A stretch of DNA of 64,000 nt from Sepiola atlantica. Its lineage: Eukaryota; Mollusca; Cephalopoda; Sepiida; Sepiolidae. Location of the stretch: positions 35,396,778 through 35,460,777 of the forward strand of contig OY744516.1 in NCBI GenBank assembly GCA_963556195.1. Direction: 5' to 3'. Position 1 is the stretch's first letter. Every line of letters begins with the position of its first letter. Positions 34,390 through 46,000 of the stretch are shown here, one piece after another. Made by a program: the position numbers and the translations under genes. The notes under the pieces were generated by a model. The model was not told the DNA's origin. It did no database searches and worked only from the letters and a program-made list of their open reading frames with translations.

Positions 34390-34665
34390 CAAACTAAACA
34401 AAAATTCTAAGTTTGAAATAACATTTTCATTGTTAAACACATTTTATCTTTAGATGTGTACATCCATCAGTTAGTCTGTTTCTCATGAGTTTTAAAAAGC
34501 ATTATCGTTAGTCTGTCACATTTTAATTTGAAATATCATTTCCATTTGTCTGTCATGCCTAAGTTTCAAAAAACTTTTTTGTTAGTCTGTCATGATATAG
34601 TTTAAAATAGCATTTTTGCTGGTCTGTCATGCTTAAGTTTGAAATAACTTTTTTAAATGTGCAGA
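34390..34665. repeat. Diverged inverted copies of the 37-bp repeat
   Basis: Units such as GTTTAAAATAGCATTTTTGC then TGGTCTGTCATGCTTAAG are reverse complements of the 30640-32215 unit, about seven degraded copies. Confidence 0.75.
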
Positions 34666-35009
34666 TTGAATGGACACATCTTAAGAATGGATCAGTTGTT
34701 CTTGTTATTTAAATAACCAGTGTCAAATGAAATGTTGACCTTTTAATTTCTTACCTCTGGAGTGTTTAATAGCCCAAAGAATTAAAAAACAGAAAACATT
34801 TGATCCTTATAAAGAATCTCTGGACGTCTCAGTATAGATGCACAGACGTTGTTAGTGTCTTATTTTCTTCCATTCCTTCCCAGTTTCCACTCCTCATACC
34901 ACATGATCTAACTTTGGACATGATTGCTTGAAGACCTCCTTCCATAAGTAAACCCTTCTTTCAAAAATTGCATGAAGTCCTTTTTTTTCATCATGGTAAA
35001 TCCTTCATT

Positions 35010-35185
35010 ATACTACATTGGTTGGAGTCACAAGACTAATTGACCCAGCTGGTAACCAACTACATTGACTACAACCAATGTACCTATTTTCTTCCTATCT
35101 AACTCTCCCCTTGTGGGGAGCCAAGTAAATAGGTACAATGATTGGAGTCAATGCAGCCGGTTGCTATTAAGTCTTGTTATACATG
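35010..35185. repeat. Imperfect inverted repeat with SINE-tail motif
   Basis: TACATTGGTTGGAGTCAC... and ACCAATGTACCTATTTTC / AAATAGGTACAATGATTGGA form arms around CTAACTCTCCCCTTGTGGGG then AGCCAAGTAAATA, the tail hairpin of the short U2-SINE family. Confidence 0.45.
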
Positions 35186-35289
35186 GTTTATATTTTCCTT
35201 TTTTTCTTTTTTAAAAGGCATGCACATGCTCTTTCTATTGGTGGTGCATTTTACAGTAACTTTTTAAATTTTTTATGGAAATCAACAAA

Positions 35290-35515
35290 GCATGGATCCA
35301 CTTGATGTAAGGAGCTAATCATAATAATAAAAAGGGAGAGGAAGGTAGAATCACTTCAAGACAAACCAAGCCTCAAAGAAACCCCACCATCAGCATTCAA
35401 TCACCTGGACTCCAAACAGGCAGGCCAAAAAGTAAGCCCTTCAAGAGCCCAATAGGGATGGAAGGGGTCACAAGGCTGGCTGACAAAAAAAGTCTACCCC
35501 TAAAATAATACTGCT
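35290..35515 (-). mobile_element. Short internally deleted derivative of LINE A
   Basis: On the minus strand the 5' UTR part of LINE A (matching 3640-3830) is joined directly to its 3' terminus (TTAGCTCCTTACATCAAGTG). All coding sequence is missing, so it is a SINE-like derivative. Confidence 0.68.
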
Positions 35516-35629
35516 GCTAGCGAGTCTTATAAGATTTAAATATTTTTAAAAAATGAACTGAATACAATGTATCCTATAGGTTTAATAAAGGAACACAATT
35601 ATATTTCAGAAGTCGCTCAGGTTTTGCCC

Positions 35630-35740
35630 CCAAATTATTCGAGGCTGTTTTGTTGGTATAATGGATTTGTCGCAGACTATGGAAGTCGAGTTCAAATCCG
35701 ATTGAATCTATTAGGTTCAATCATGCACTAATAACATTTT
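35630..35740 (+). mobile_element. tRNA-like SINE head
   Basis: A-box-like GTTGGTATAATGGAT and B-box-like GAGTTCAAATCC at pol III spacing; not an intact tRNA. Confidence 0.4.
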
Positions 35741-35819
35741 CCTGTGGGCAATAGAACATGCAGGATATACCCATAGCTAATTGTTGATTCACGACTTGAG
35801 TAGATATTGTTCATACCAT

Positions 35820-36075
35820 ACACGACAATCAGTCTGACGGTGGCTTTGTTTCTGTCGAACTAGGGTATGGTTCTGTTCAGTCCTAGGAGGTTCATCCTCC
35901 CAGGCTTTACCTTCTCTCTGGGAAAGGGTTAGTTTATTGCTAATCGCCTGAGGCGCCCCTACCATGGAATTCCGACAGGGCTGCTCAGGCATTTTTTGTA
36001 GGCCAGAGTGCATTTCACCTAGTGTGCTGGCTTTTCGAAACCTCACCTGACCTTGTGTCTCACCACCTCTAGAGG
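35820..36075 (+). mobile_element. U2-SINE family, 5'-truncated copy
   Basis: Body sequence matches the other copies (GTCCTAGGAGGTTCATCCTC, GCCTGAGGCGCCCCTACC, GCTGGCTTTTCGAAACC). The U2 head is lost or too diverged to see. Confidence 0.72.
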
Positions 36076-36700
36076 AGGTAAATAAACATACCTCTCCCAA
36101 ATGAACACAAATAGATCCAATGGGGTTTTGAAATGGAATTTTATGCTGATATTAATTACAAATCTGAACTTGAAGATTACTGTGAGATTAATTCAGATTA
36201 GTTCCATAAGAAAAGGCTTCAAATATTTTCAGTGCAGCATAGCATGAGTGGAATGGGGGAGGGCCGTGATTTCTCTGATCCCAACAATTTTTTTTTCACG
36301 ACTGACTTAATTTTATATATTAGATAAAGAATACAAGTTTTTTCAAATTTAGTTTGGGTCAGATTAATGCACTTGCACGCTAACGTTTTTGCGTTATTTT
36401 TTTTTTAACACTGTCTATATATAATTGTTTTTTGCAACAGCATTTTAAGTTAGGGGACAATAAATAGAACTAAAGAAAGTCTCCAGAACACTGCTCAAAC
36501 CATCCTTTCTATGGCCTCCCAGCAGGTTTAAGTCCCCAGGTTGGGAAGTTCGGAGGTACGTAACACAGACTGTTTCGATAGATGTTCCCCTTTTTTCTTT
36601 TTTTTTAGATCGACATGTTTGTATTTCAGATCAAAACATTTTTGTTATTTGATAACAGCATTTAATTGATCACATTTTCTCTTTTTCAATGTTTTTGCAG

Positions 36701-36835
36701 GAATTAAGAAATCGTTACATGACAGACGACGAAAGTTACTTGCAGTCAGATGCAGAGTCTTACATCCGGACAGATGATGAAGAAGGCGGTAACACAGAGT
36801 GGGAGGAGACGATGAGACGCTGGGTTAACAGATGA
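36701..36835 (+). CDS. DTNA-like: Dystrobrevin terminal coding exon 5 of 5
   Basis: After CTTTTTCAATGTTTTTGCAG the exon reads in phase 0: ELRNRYMTDDESYLQSDAES, then YIRTDDEEGGNTEWEE and TMRRWVNR, with TGA at 36833-36835. It continues the ESY-x-x-TDD repeat of the previous exon (ESYLQSDA, ESYIRTDD), which ties the two together across 22.7 kb of intron. The ending differs from the vertebrate C terminus. The five exons total 792 nt, or 263 residues plus stop. A donor-like CTAG|GTTAGT lies 32 nt after the stop, so a 3'-UTR intron to a downstream exon (42416 or 45138) is possible. No terminator or polyadenylation site could be fixed. Confidence 0.85.
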   Translation, partial: ELRNRYMTDDESYLQSDAESYIRTDDEEGGNTEWEETMRRWVNR

Positions 36836-37850
36836 TGGGTACCCTCTACTGACCCTACACCGACTAGGTTAGTTTAAGGGTATCAAGAACTGTAAAAAAA
36901 TAACTAGGGGATAAACAACTTCAAATACTATGACTCCTTATATTGAGACTATGATTACTTTTAATATCATGTTCTAGTTCCCCTAACCCCTCGGATTACC
37001 TCTTCATTCGTCATCATCATTGTGAGTCTCTTACAATTTTGCCCCCCCCCCCTCCCCCGTTTCCCATTCATGGGAGACTTTATAGTACCCACAATCTCTA
37101 CACTCACATTATAACATGTAACACACAAGAGATTTGCATAGACTTTTCTGTGTTTTACAGAAAATGGTCCAGCAGTAGCCAGCATATATTAAGAATATGT
37201 ACGGAATATTGGAAATGGTACCAACAAGAAAATTGAACTTGAAGCTGAAAATCAGCTTCTTTTATATTTTTTTTGGCTCACTAAAATGTGAACACGTCAA
37301 CATCACATGACGAAACAACCGCAGCTAAACGAACAACCCTCTGAGACTTTATTTAAAAATGACCAAAAAGGAACAAAGACTTAAAACCAAAAAACAAAGG
37401 GAAAATAAATCAAGTTAAAGCTTTAAAAAAAGAAAATGAATTTAAAAAGAAAAAAAAATGTTTGGGGGGAAAAAATAAAACAAATCCCCAACCAAGCGCT
37501 ATCTGGCATGGTAATAAAGTATAACTTGCAGAAACTTGGTGTTCCAAGCATTTAAGTTAGTTTTTGGTCGATCGTGCCATTGAAATGACACTTGTTACCA
37601 TTCCCTTTCTCTCTTCCTTCTCTTTTATTTGAGTCTGCAAAATATGCTGAATACAGACTTTAAAAAGAAAAATGGATAAAGATGAAGAAAGTGTAAAAGC
37701 TCAAAAATGAAAATTTTAAAAAATGGAAAAGTAAATAAAATGTAATAGAATCGCCATTGTTTGTCTTCTTCATTTCTTTTTTTTTTTACTTCTTTATTAT
37801 TCTTTGAATATTTTTTCTTCTTTAAGATCACCCAGGAGGTCCACAGTCTT
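36836..37850 (+). other. Probable dystrobrevin 3' UTR and flank
   Basis: This is non-coding sequence after the dystrobrevin stop codon, with no repeat family I recognise. It contains a donor-like CTAG|GTTAGT at 36864-36871 and an AATAAA at 37404. Later AATAAA-like hexamers occur around 37479 and 37510. Any of these could end the transcript; the sequence does not decide. Confidence 0.4.
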
Positions 37851-38184
37851 TAAATCTTTTCATGGTGGCCAAAATAAAACAAATGGGCAAAAACACTTAA
37901 AATTAGTTATTCATGTATGGCCAACCTATAAAAACACAATAATAAAATAACAAACAAGCATAATTGTGTCAAAATGCAGTAGGCTACATTTTTAGTGGTG
38001 CATGCGAATGGCAGACGGTGCAGATGATAGATGCTCAACAAAAGAAGGAGGGGGGGGGGCACAGAGACATTTGAAAATGTCTTTGGTTTTATATCGGGCC
38101 ACCCTGAATCTTATTTCTCTTTGAAATGAAATAAGTGCCTCTTAAAAACAGAGAATCATGCTGACCCCAGAAAGTAACGTTCTT

Positions 38185-38260
38185 AGATTGACTCATTAAC
38201 CCTTATTTTCTAGTGGCCTTTAGGCCTTGATAAGTAGTGACTCTTTAGTAAAAAAAGTTT
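38185..38260 (+). mobile_element. LINE family C 3'-end fragment
   Basis: CATTAACCCTTATTTTCTAG then TGGCCTTTAGGCCTTGATAA matches the 3' end of LINE C near 18535-18600. Confidence 0.5.
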
Positions 38261-38869
38261 TTTTAAACTATAAAGTTCTTTTTGTGTGTAATAAAAGTTT
38301 AAAACATTAATATGTTTGGTCAAAAAAAAACATGGCCGTTAGCAAGAAAAAGACCTGAAGTGCATGTGTAGAGGAGGGGGAAGACAAGAAGTAATTCTTT
38401 GATGAAACAAAAGCCTTCTACCTCCTCTACCCATCCCATTGTGAATTGTTTGAAGTATGACAAAAATAACATTTCCTGAGAGAGGGGAAAGAGAAATAAG
38501 ATAAAGACAAGACAGAAATAGGAAGAGAGAAAAATAAACAGGAAAAGAGAAAGAAAGATAAAGCAAGAGAGAGAAAAATAAATAAAATCAAGTCATGGCA
38601 AAAATCAGACTTTTCTAACTTAAAAATTAAGGAAAAAAAAGCAGATTTAAGCAGAATTCCGCTTTTTCTGAATTACAAAAAAGTAGAGATCTGACAACCC
38701 TGAATAAATGTGGGAACAGTTTAAATCACTTATGGCCACATATGGTAAATATCTAACCAAACATTTTCCTCCACAAATATACATTATGCTTAAATAATGT
38801 TTTGCTATGTAAAAATAAAAATAAGTTTTTCGGAGTAATTAAAAAAAATGTTTTTAATACAAAGCGCTC

Positions 38870-39990
38870 CAGACAAAGCATGTAGCCACTTGATGATGTA
38901 AGGAGCTAAAACAAAAATACTACTTCAAGATAAAAACTAGCCAACAATAAGTGTTATGGATAGATTCTGACCTAGAAACCAGCAATTCTTCTCCCTTTGT
39001 CAGAAACATTGCTCATGGAATGTGAGAACTAAAGGACAAAATAAGGGAAGCGAGAGTTACGAGGCTGCCGAAAGTAAACTCACGGTCCACTTTCTACTCT
39101 CTTGTACTGTAAGGAGCTAACAAGAACGAAAGATGATTATCACAAAGACAGGAGATGCCTATTGACCTTAGTCTTGAAAAGACCAAGGTGATAGGTGGGA
39201 GAAAAAGTCAGCAGAAGAGTTCCACAAGCCTGCAGTTCTTGAAAAGAAGCTACTGGAATAGGAAGTGTATTATAATGAGGTATTAAAACAGCGAATTTAT
39301 GGAGACCACTAGACCACCGAGTCAAACGAGCTGAAACAAAGGAAGCGGGGAATAGATCACATAATTCTGAAGACCGTAGGCCATAATAGTATTTAAAGAA
39401 TAGACTGAGACTAGCAACATCATATCTGTGAGAGAGAGGGTGCAGAGAAGAAGAAAGGGGGGGGGGGCAATCAAATTACAGATACGTTTCTGCACCTTAT
39501 CAAGAACCCTCAAATGGGACAGAGATTCATCAGTCCAAATATGACAACGGTACTCCATACATGGTTTGAGAATAGATTTGTAAAGATAGAGAATAGACTC
39601 AGATGTGAGAAAGTGTTTGGAGCGATAGAGAGAACCGACTTCATGAGAAGCAGAAAGAGCAATGGATCTAATATATGAACTCCAAGAAAGATTTGATGAG
39701 AGAGAAAGACCAAGAAATTTTAGAGTCGATTTCTCCTCGAGCAGAGCCACCCATAGGAATCGCAGGGAAAAAAGGACATGCCTACAATTGAAAGACCCTA
39801 GCTGAGTTTTAACAGGATTAAAAGAAACAAGCCATTTCGCATCTCAATCCACACCAGGTCCACTTCTAGCAGCTGATCCAGGGGGGATGGGCAAGAAACA
39901 ACACCAGAATAGAGAGTGGTGTCATCGGTATAGATGTTAATTTTCTGAATAATATTCTCTGAAAGATCATTGATATAGAGAAGAAACTGC
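38870..39990 (-). pseudogene. LINE family A, 5'-truncated minus-strand copy
   Basis: The minus-strand frame 39322-39750 reads EEKSTLKFLGLSLSSNLSWS, SLYRSKHFLTSESILYLYKS and LRVLDKVQKRICNLI, closely matching LINE A at 6040-6310. The segment beyond it is frame-broken. The 3' end (TTAGCTCCTTACATCATCAA) is at 38870-38910 and is separated from the rest by a ~200-bp insert (38908-39107). Confidence 0.85.
38908..39107 (-). mobile_element. Short insert in LINE A 3' UTR sharing the LINE A end
   Basis: GTAAGGAGCTAA occurs at both edges. On the minus strand the body runs TTACTTTCGGCAGCCTCGTA ... TTGAAGTAGTATTTTTGTTT and then enters TTAGCTCC. It is either an insertion with a 12-bp duplication or a second short element using the LINE A 3' end. 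Confidence 0.5.
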
Positions 39991-40629
39991 TGAAACAGTT
40001 CACTCTCTCTAATTTGGGTGACTTGAATAGGATTTGAACAAAATTACTTTTAACTCAAAATAATTTGACATTTTCTATAAATTTTTAAAGGAATTTTTTT
40101 TCAATGGTAAACAGTTTTAAACCTGTGTCATAGTACGATGTTCCGATTTATAAATGTATAAACACAACTTATTTTCAAAATAATCAAATTTTCCAAAAGT
40201 AATTCTTTTTCCTTTTAAATAGGATTTCAAAAGTTACTATAATTTTATTTTGTCATGAATTAAACCAAATTTCTATAAAACTATAACTAATTTTGTTATG
40301 GTAATGTTCTTTTAATCTCTTTATAAAATTATTAGAATTATTGGATGTAAATAGTTTTAAAATCTTTCTATCTTTTAATAGATGAGAATTTGCTGAAAAT
40401 GTTAACCATTAAATGCTTTATTTTTTATATTGGTTTGAAAAAAGTGAAAAACGTTTCATAGGAGTAATATAAAGTAGTATAAATGATTTTTGGAAAAATA
40501 TTTATTGAACAAAAATAATGTTGCAAATGTGCAACAAATGGCATAAAATTTTACATGTATAACAAAACACTACAAATATACATCTAAATAATCATAAACT
40601 AGAGAATTATAAAATAATATTTGCTACTA

Positions 40630-41018
40630 CAGGGTGGGCAAAAATAAGGGTCCTATTTTTAAAAATTCATAACTTTTTTATTTATTGATTTTTTTTTTTT
40701 TTTTTTTTTTTTTAGAATAAGTAAAGGACCCCTTCCGAAGCAAGCATGAGCCGTATTAGCCCTAAGGAACGTACCCTCATTTAGAAAACATTATTTTTGC
40801 TTAAAAAACTCAAAACAGTGTAAAAAACAATACTTTAGTTTTTGTAAGTTTTAAGAAGTGTTTTTCGGCTAAAATTTGTTTTGTTTATTTCAAAAAATCT
40901 CGGAAGGGTCAGTCTACACACACATAAAGTTTGGTGAGTTTAACTTTTATTTTGTGGAAGTTATTCAAATTCAAGTTATTCAAATTTAAAGATAGGACCC
41001 TTATTTTGGCCCACCCTG
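40630..41018. mobile_element. Tc1/mariner-type MITE, copy 2
   Basis: A 389-bp near-identical copy of the 136-517 element in the opposite orientation, with TA on both sides (40628-40629 and 41019-41020); the poly-T run is expanded. Confidence 0.87.
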
Positions 41019-41442
41019 TATTTTAATATAATAATTTTATTATTATAATGACCAAATTTAAAAGTTTAGTGAAACAAGTTGCAGTTTGACACATTTTCAT
41101 TGAATATTATATTAAATAGGCATTTTGGTGGAATATGTCATATTTGAAACAAAAAGCATTTACGGGTTAAAGCCAGAAATGATTTTCTATTTGATAGCTT
41201 AAATGCTTCCAAATATCTTTTAAATTTTAAAGATTTACAAAATAATTCATTCTTTTTATTTTCGACTATTAACAAAATATTAAAATTGTTGATTCGTTTA
41301 TGAAGCAATGGAAATACATTGTGGTGGATTTAATTTTGTAATTAAATTAGATTTTTGAATAGAATTTGTTTAAATTTATTTTATTAAATTTATTGTATAT
41401 TTGCTTTCATTGAATATTCAATTAAGCATAAGTCATGTAAAG

Positions 41443-41773
41443 CAGTGGTCCCCAACCGGTGGGCCGCGGACCGGTGCCGGTCCGTAGACCAATTGGTACC
41501 GGGCCGCGTAAGAAATACAGTTTAGAAATATAGTTTGCATACATGTGCGCAGTTTTTAAAGCTCTTTATCTCAGTTTGTACGCTTTGTCATAAGATTAGT
41601 CATACGCTTTGTAAGCTTAGTCACTAGTGTTGTAAGTGTGTTTGTGTGTCTTGTGACTCGTGTTGTTGGTACGATGCTACATGTAAGTTGCAAGTAAACA
41701 ATCTACCCCCGGGCCGCGGTAAAATTGTCTAACGCTTACCGGTCCACGGCAACAAAAAGGTTGAGGACCACTG
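41443..41773. mobile_element. hAT-type MITE
   Basis: A 331-bp element with ends CAGTGGTCCCCAACCGGTGG and ...AAAGGTTGAGGACCACTG, flanked by a perfect 8-bp duplication ATGTAAAG (41435-41442 and 41774-41781). The terminal sequence is the widespread hAT style. No transposase. Confidence 0.92.
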
Positions 41774-42415
41774 ATGTAAAGGAGAGAACCACACGCAAAC
41801 ATGAAAAGTGGTCACACAAGTTTATTAATATAGAGATTTTGAAATAGATATTTTAAATTCCAGTAATCAGTCTTTTCAAATTAGAAATGTTCATTTTTAT
41901 CGAGTAACCATGCTTTTAGTTGTTAAACTGTTAATTGTACACATTATCTGTGGCATAGCTTACAGGAAAAATACAATATTTTATATTAGTACAGATAACT
42001 GTACCGATCCGGCGTCACCCGGGAGTTTTGTATTTTCATTTTTGTTTTGCTTTTTTTTATTTTTTGTTTTTACCAGCTTATATATTTTTTTGCTAAAAAG
42101 TTTAAAAGCAGAAATGACTTTCTATTCAAAAGTTTGAAGTTTTCCAAATTCTTGTCAAATTTCAAAGGGTCACAAAATGACACAATTTTATTTCAAATAG
42201 TGATTGGGGGAAGGGGCTATATATTAGAACGCCTAAATAAATAAATTATTATATAGATGTTTAGAAATAAATAAATAATGATGAATGCATTACAATTTAT
42301 TTGAAGCCTTTGATCGACCTTATAAATAATACAGGCGCGCACACATATGCTCACATAAAAAGTTGAATCTTTCCGTCTTTTTTTATAATTTCCGTTTTCT
42401 CTCCTACTGTTGCAG

Positions 42416-42540
42416 GGTTAGTCAAGGCAGAGTTGGTAGCAGTAACCAAACAACATGGAGTAGTAGTAGCAGTACAGCCAACTGATTCAATGACCACTTC
42501 ATTAACAAATTTCTTATAAAATGTTTGCATAATTTTTTTC
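42416..42540 (+). other. Candidate downstream terminal or UTR exon
   Basis: A long pyrimidine tract and TGTTGCAG precede a serine-rich frame (one-base lead) that reads VSQGRVGSSNQTTW, SSSSSTAN and TGA at 42483-42485. A second frame is also open (LVKAELVAVTKQHGVVVAVQ...). In dystrobrevin phase 0 it stops at once (GGT TAG), so it could serve only as a 3'-UTR exon or belong to another transcript. Confidence 0.28.
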
Positions 42541-43284
42541 TGAATCTTTTCTATTTAGATAATTAGTTTATAAGAAATAGAGAGCAACTTGTATCAGGAT
42601 GCCTAAATAAATTAAATTATTTTATGTGCACTAAGTGACTGCTTGCATCATGTTTAAGTATTTAAGGCCACTTGCAACATTTCATTAAGACAACATTGTA
42701 AATAGATTTTATAAATCAAATTATTTGCCGTAAAGAAATAAATAGGTTAATATTTATTCAAAACAAATTGGTTATCTCACATAGATAGAGAAATGTAATT
42801 TTTTTTTTCTTTTCATTAACAATGTAAGTAGCCGATGCTGTGAACATGATTAGTTAAAAATGTCTCCAACTTAATGTCTCAAGCCTGAATAAGTATTTTT
42901 TTTAAGAACTAAAGCAAAATACATTTTTGTTTGCATAAGAACATGGTCCAAGTAATAAAAATAAAAATTGGCTTTTAAGAATTAAATATAGATATTGTAG
43001 GACAATGATAAACTCTTGAGAATTAGACTGACATCTATTTATATATTAGATTAATTAACCAAATAAATTCAAAGTTTTTGAAATGTTATTGTTTCCTTTT
43101 GGCTTATTCTCAGTATTGTTCCTTTTTTTAAGTAAACATTTTAAAAATTACAAATTAATTTTATAAATTTTAATCGACTTTTAAGATAAAACAGTTGACC
43201 CAAATTCGGTAATTATTGCCATTTATTTTTTATATTTTAACAGTCTGGTTTATGTATTAAATAGCATCAATATTTCGTACTTGC

Positions 43285-43365
43285 TTCCACAGCTCAATCA
43301 CTTAGGGTGCTGTAATTAGAGACAGAGGGTGTGAGTTCGAACCTCACCTGGGCATGATTATTTTT
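43285..43365 (+). mobile_element. tRNA-like sequence (SINE head or tRNA pseudogene)
   Basis: AGCTCAATCACTTAGGGTGC resembles a D-arm/A-box. GTGAGTTCGAACCTCACCTG is a good T-arm/B-box. The 5' acceptor strand does not pair with the 3' side, so it is not a functional tRNA gene. Confidence 0.45.
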
Positions 43366-43390
43366 ACTCTGATTTTGTCTTAAAATGAAT

Positions 43391-43833
43391 GGTGCTTATA
43401 CAGATGAGGGCACATAAAAAACTCATTTCCAAATAAAACCTATTGTTTGTACTTACGTATCAAGCAAAAATAAGTATCCTCACAAAAAATTAGGAAAAAT
43501 TATCGAGTAGAATTTTAATTAAAATTAAAAATCAGTTTTATTGTATTTTTCCGACCGCCATTCATTTATTACTTGTTTATATGACAGACTGAGTAATGTC
43601 TTCCTAATTTATGTGTTTTTCGCTCTAATCAATGGCGGATCAGTAAAATACGATAAAACTTTTTATTTTTAATACAAATTCTACTCGATAATTTTTGTTA
43701 ATTTTTAGTGTAAGTACCTATTTTTGCCTCATACATAAGTATATCAAAGAGTTTTCGAGTTAATTTACTTGGAACTGATATTTTCACTTGTGTAACTGTG
43801 TTTTTCATATGTGCCCTCATCTGTATAAGCACC
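43391..43833. mobile_element. 443-bp foldback MITE, copy 1
   Basis: Long inverted arms begin GGTGCTTATACAGATGAGGG and end CCCTCATCTGTATAAGCACC, with inner block TTATCGAGTAGAATTTTAAT. Flanks AAATGAAT and AAATGAAC suggest an imperfect 8-bp target duplication. A second copy is at 50765. Confidence 0.82.
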
Positions 43834-43899
43834 AAATGAACTTAAACATTTAAAATTAAGCAGATTGTTTAGTTTTACTTTCTTTTTTTTTCTGTAATC

Positions 43900-45100
43900 T
43901 ATGGAAATTAAGACTCCAGGCGATGTCAGGTAGTCCAGCTTGTGGTACATATTTTCATGTTCAAGTTAATATGGACGGTGTTAATTTATCAACTGTTCGA
44001 TTCTAATACATTTGAGAAGCTTTGAAAACTGGATGTTGGCAAAGTCAAGAGTTGGCAACCAAACAAGAGTAACTTCCCTTGTTTGACACATTACATTGCA
44101 CATTTCATCATACAGGAAACAATCGCAGCTCAATTGTAACCTTGTTTACAAGAGTTCTTCACTTGTTAGAAAATTTACTTTCTCATCGATTTAGATGCTT
44201 TGAAAGAAATTAAATGATTTTCTTCTTGTGGAAACGGAGAGAGCTGCATTTTCTACACACTATCTGAAACAGCAGGAAATAATGTCTTTTAACTGCGTCC
44301 AAATAAATTAAGGATCTGTATAATGTATCGCATATTATTACTTACAGTTTCAACAGGATGTCATTGCCTCCCAAACAACTTATTTCTATTAAAACCAGGT
44401 TTTAGTAAAAAGAAAATAATAATAACATCAAACATTAAAAACAGTAAGCTATACCAGGTTTAATCGTCTACAATAAACATGGACAAAAATAATTGAGCTG
44501 AAAAAGAAATATGTCCGATATATAAATAAATCAAGACAGGAGTTAACTCCAAATTTTAGTAATTTTTTTTTTTTTGATAAATAAAATAAAGGAGTAACAT
44601 ATTCTATTGACTATTAAGGGACAGGGTTAGCAAGTTGCAATAACCCGTAGGTAATAAAAGGCAAAGTATTTTTTTTCTCGGCTTATTTGTATCGCTTTCT
44701 TTTGCAGGTTGATAAACGATTATACTTTCTATATAACTTAGTGTTTTATAAAATTTAATGTTATTTTTTCTATGGTTTCAAGTAAAAAAAAAAAAAAAAT
44801 AAGTTGCCTAACGGCAATGAAACACTGCCGAAACCTATTTCACTGTAAATAGTAAGCAACTCTACATTAGGAGAGTACCCTGTATTGCTATAGCACGATG
44901 TTCATTAAATCATAGTGCCAAAAAGTGAAGAGAAAGTATACAAGAAAATTCAAAAGGTACTAAAGAAGTTTTATCACTGAGCATATAAAATGACAACCAA
45001 CATTGATTCAAAATGGCCGAGCTGGGGAAGTCCCACAGTAAAAATCAACAACGATCACTCAGTCATACTTATTTACAGGTTAGGGGTGATAATATTCATA
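43900..45100. other. Sequence without recognised genes
   Basis: AT-rich, with homopolymer runs near 44560 and 44790. No exon, RNA gene or classified repeat was seen. Confidence 0.4.
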
Positions 45101-45137
45101 AGTTAACAATCTGATGTTATGACTTTTTTTCTTTTAG

Positions 45138-46000
45138 GTGAGAGAAAGGCCAACAGGATTGGAGCATAACAGGATAACGGTTTATGACAGAGAGTGAAAC
45201 CAGCTTTCTTCAAAGACTAAGTCTAAGATGAAGAGTGTGTTCATGTGTACTCGTGGCCAATGAGACAAGGTGTGTTGTCTCTACTCTGTGAAGGGACTCG
45301 ACTGGAACCTTTTCCTTGGCTATGATAGAGGACTGGCTGGTTGGGTATCTACTTTGTGGTAGTCTGTTGTCACTGACCACACTGTTAATGGTTTCTGGGA
45401 TTACACGCTTATTATACAGCGTTAAGTTACTATCGTGGGCTTCAGCTATCTCATTTTCCTGGTGATATAGTGATTTTTTATTATATTAGAATTGTGGTAT
45501 TCTTACTTGAACCCTTCGTTCGTGTCCTGTGAGCCACAGTTGGCCAGAATGATGGTAATACACATTTCATTAGAATGCAGGTGAATTTCTTGTTTTTTTT
45601 TTTTTTGCATTTCAGTATAAGTTCTCAGAAATCAAGAGGCCTCTTCCTGGGGTTAACACTTGAATTCTATATGAGATACATAGATATCCAAGAGTTCAAT
45701 CAAAATTCTCCTCTACCTCTCAAATGTTGAGTTAGTAAAGAAGTGAAGAACATAAATTTTCCTCTTCCCAGTTTATCATTTCTTGTGTTATTTTCTTGGT
45801 TTGGTCAGATTCTAGGACAAGAGTGAATCTGGTTTGGTAGAGTACCAAGCTTAGTGCTGTTACTTATGGTAATATCAGTAGAAGGTGCACCATTCCTCAC
45901 ATGAGCCATTCTGAGGGGATCTTATTTGGGCTTTGAATACTATGCTATTTTGAATATTTGGTCAGGGTTTACTTGTAGGGTGAAGTGTCCTGACGAACCC
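45138..46000 (+). other. Candidate alternative last exon with UTR-like tail
   Basis: After CTTTTTTTCTTTTAG, phase 0 gives VRERPTGLEHNRITVYDRE and TGA at 45195-45197. This would be frame-compatible with the dystrobrevin exon ending at 14007. The following several hundred bases are unique-looking, mixed-composition sequence such as a 3' UTR would have. Nineteen open codons are not strong evidence, so this is only a candidate. Confidence 0.3.

Noticed and set aside
37039..37236. Proline-start frame after the dystrobrevin stop
   Set aside because: It opens in a C homopolymer within the probable 3' UTR and has no support.
43285..43365. Functional tRNA gene
   Set aside because: The T-arm is good but the acceptor stem does not pair.
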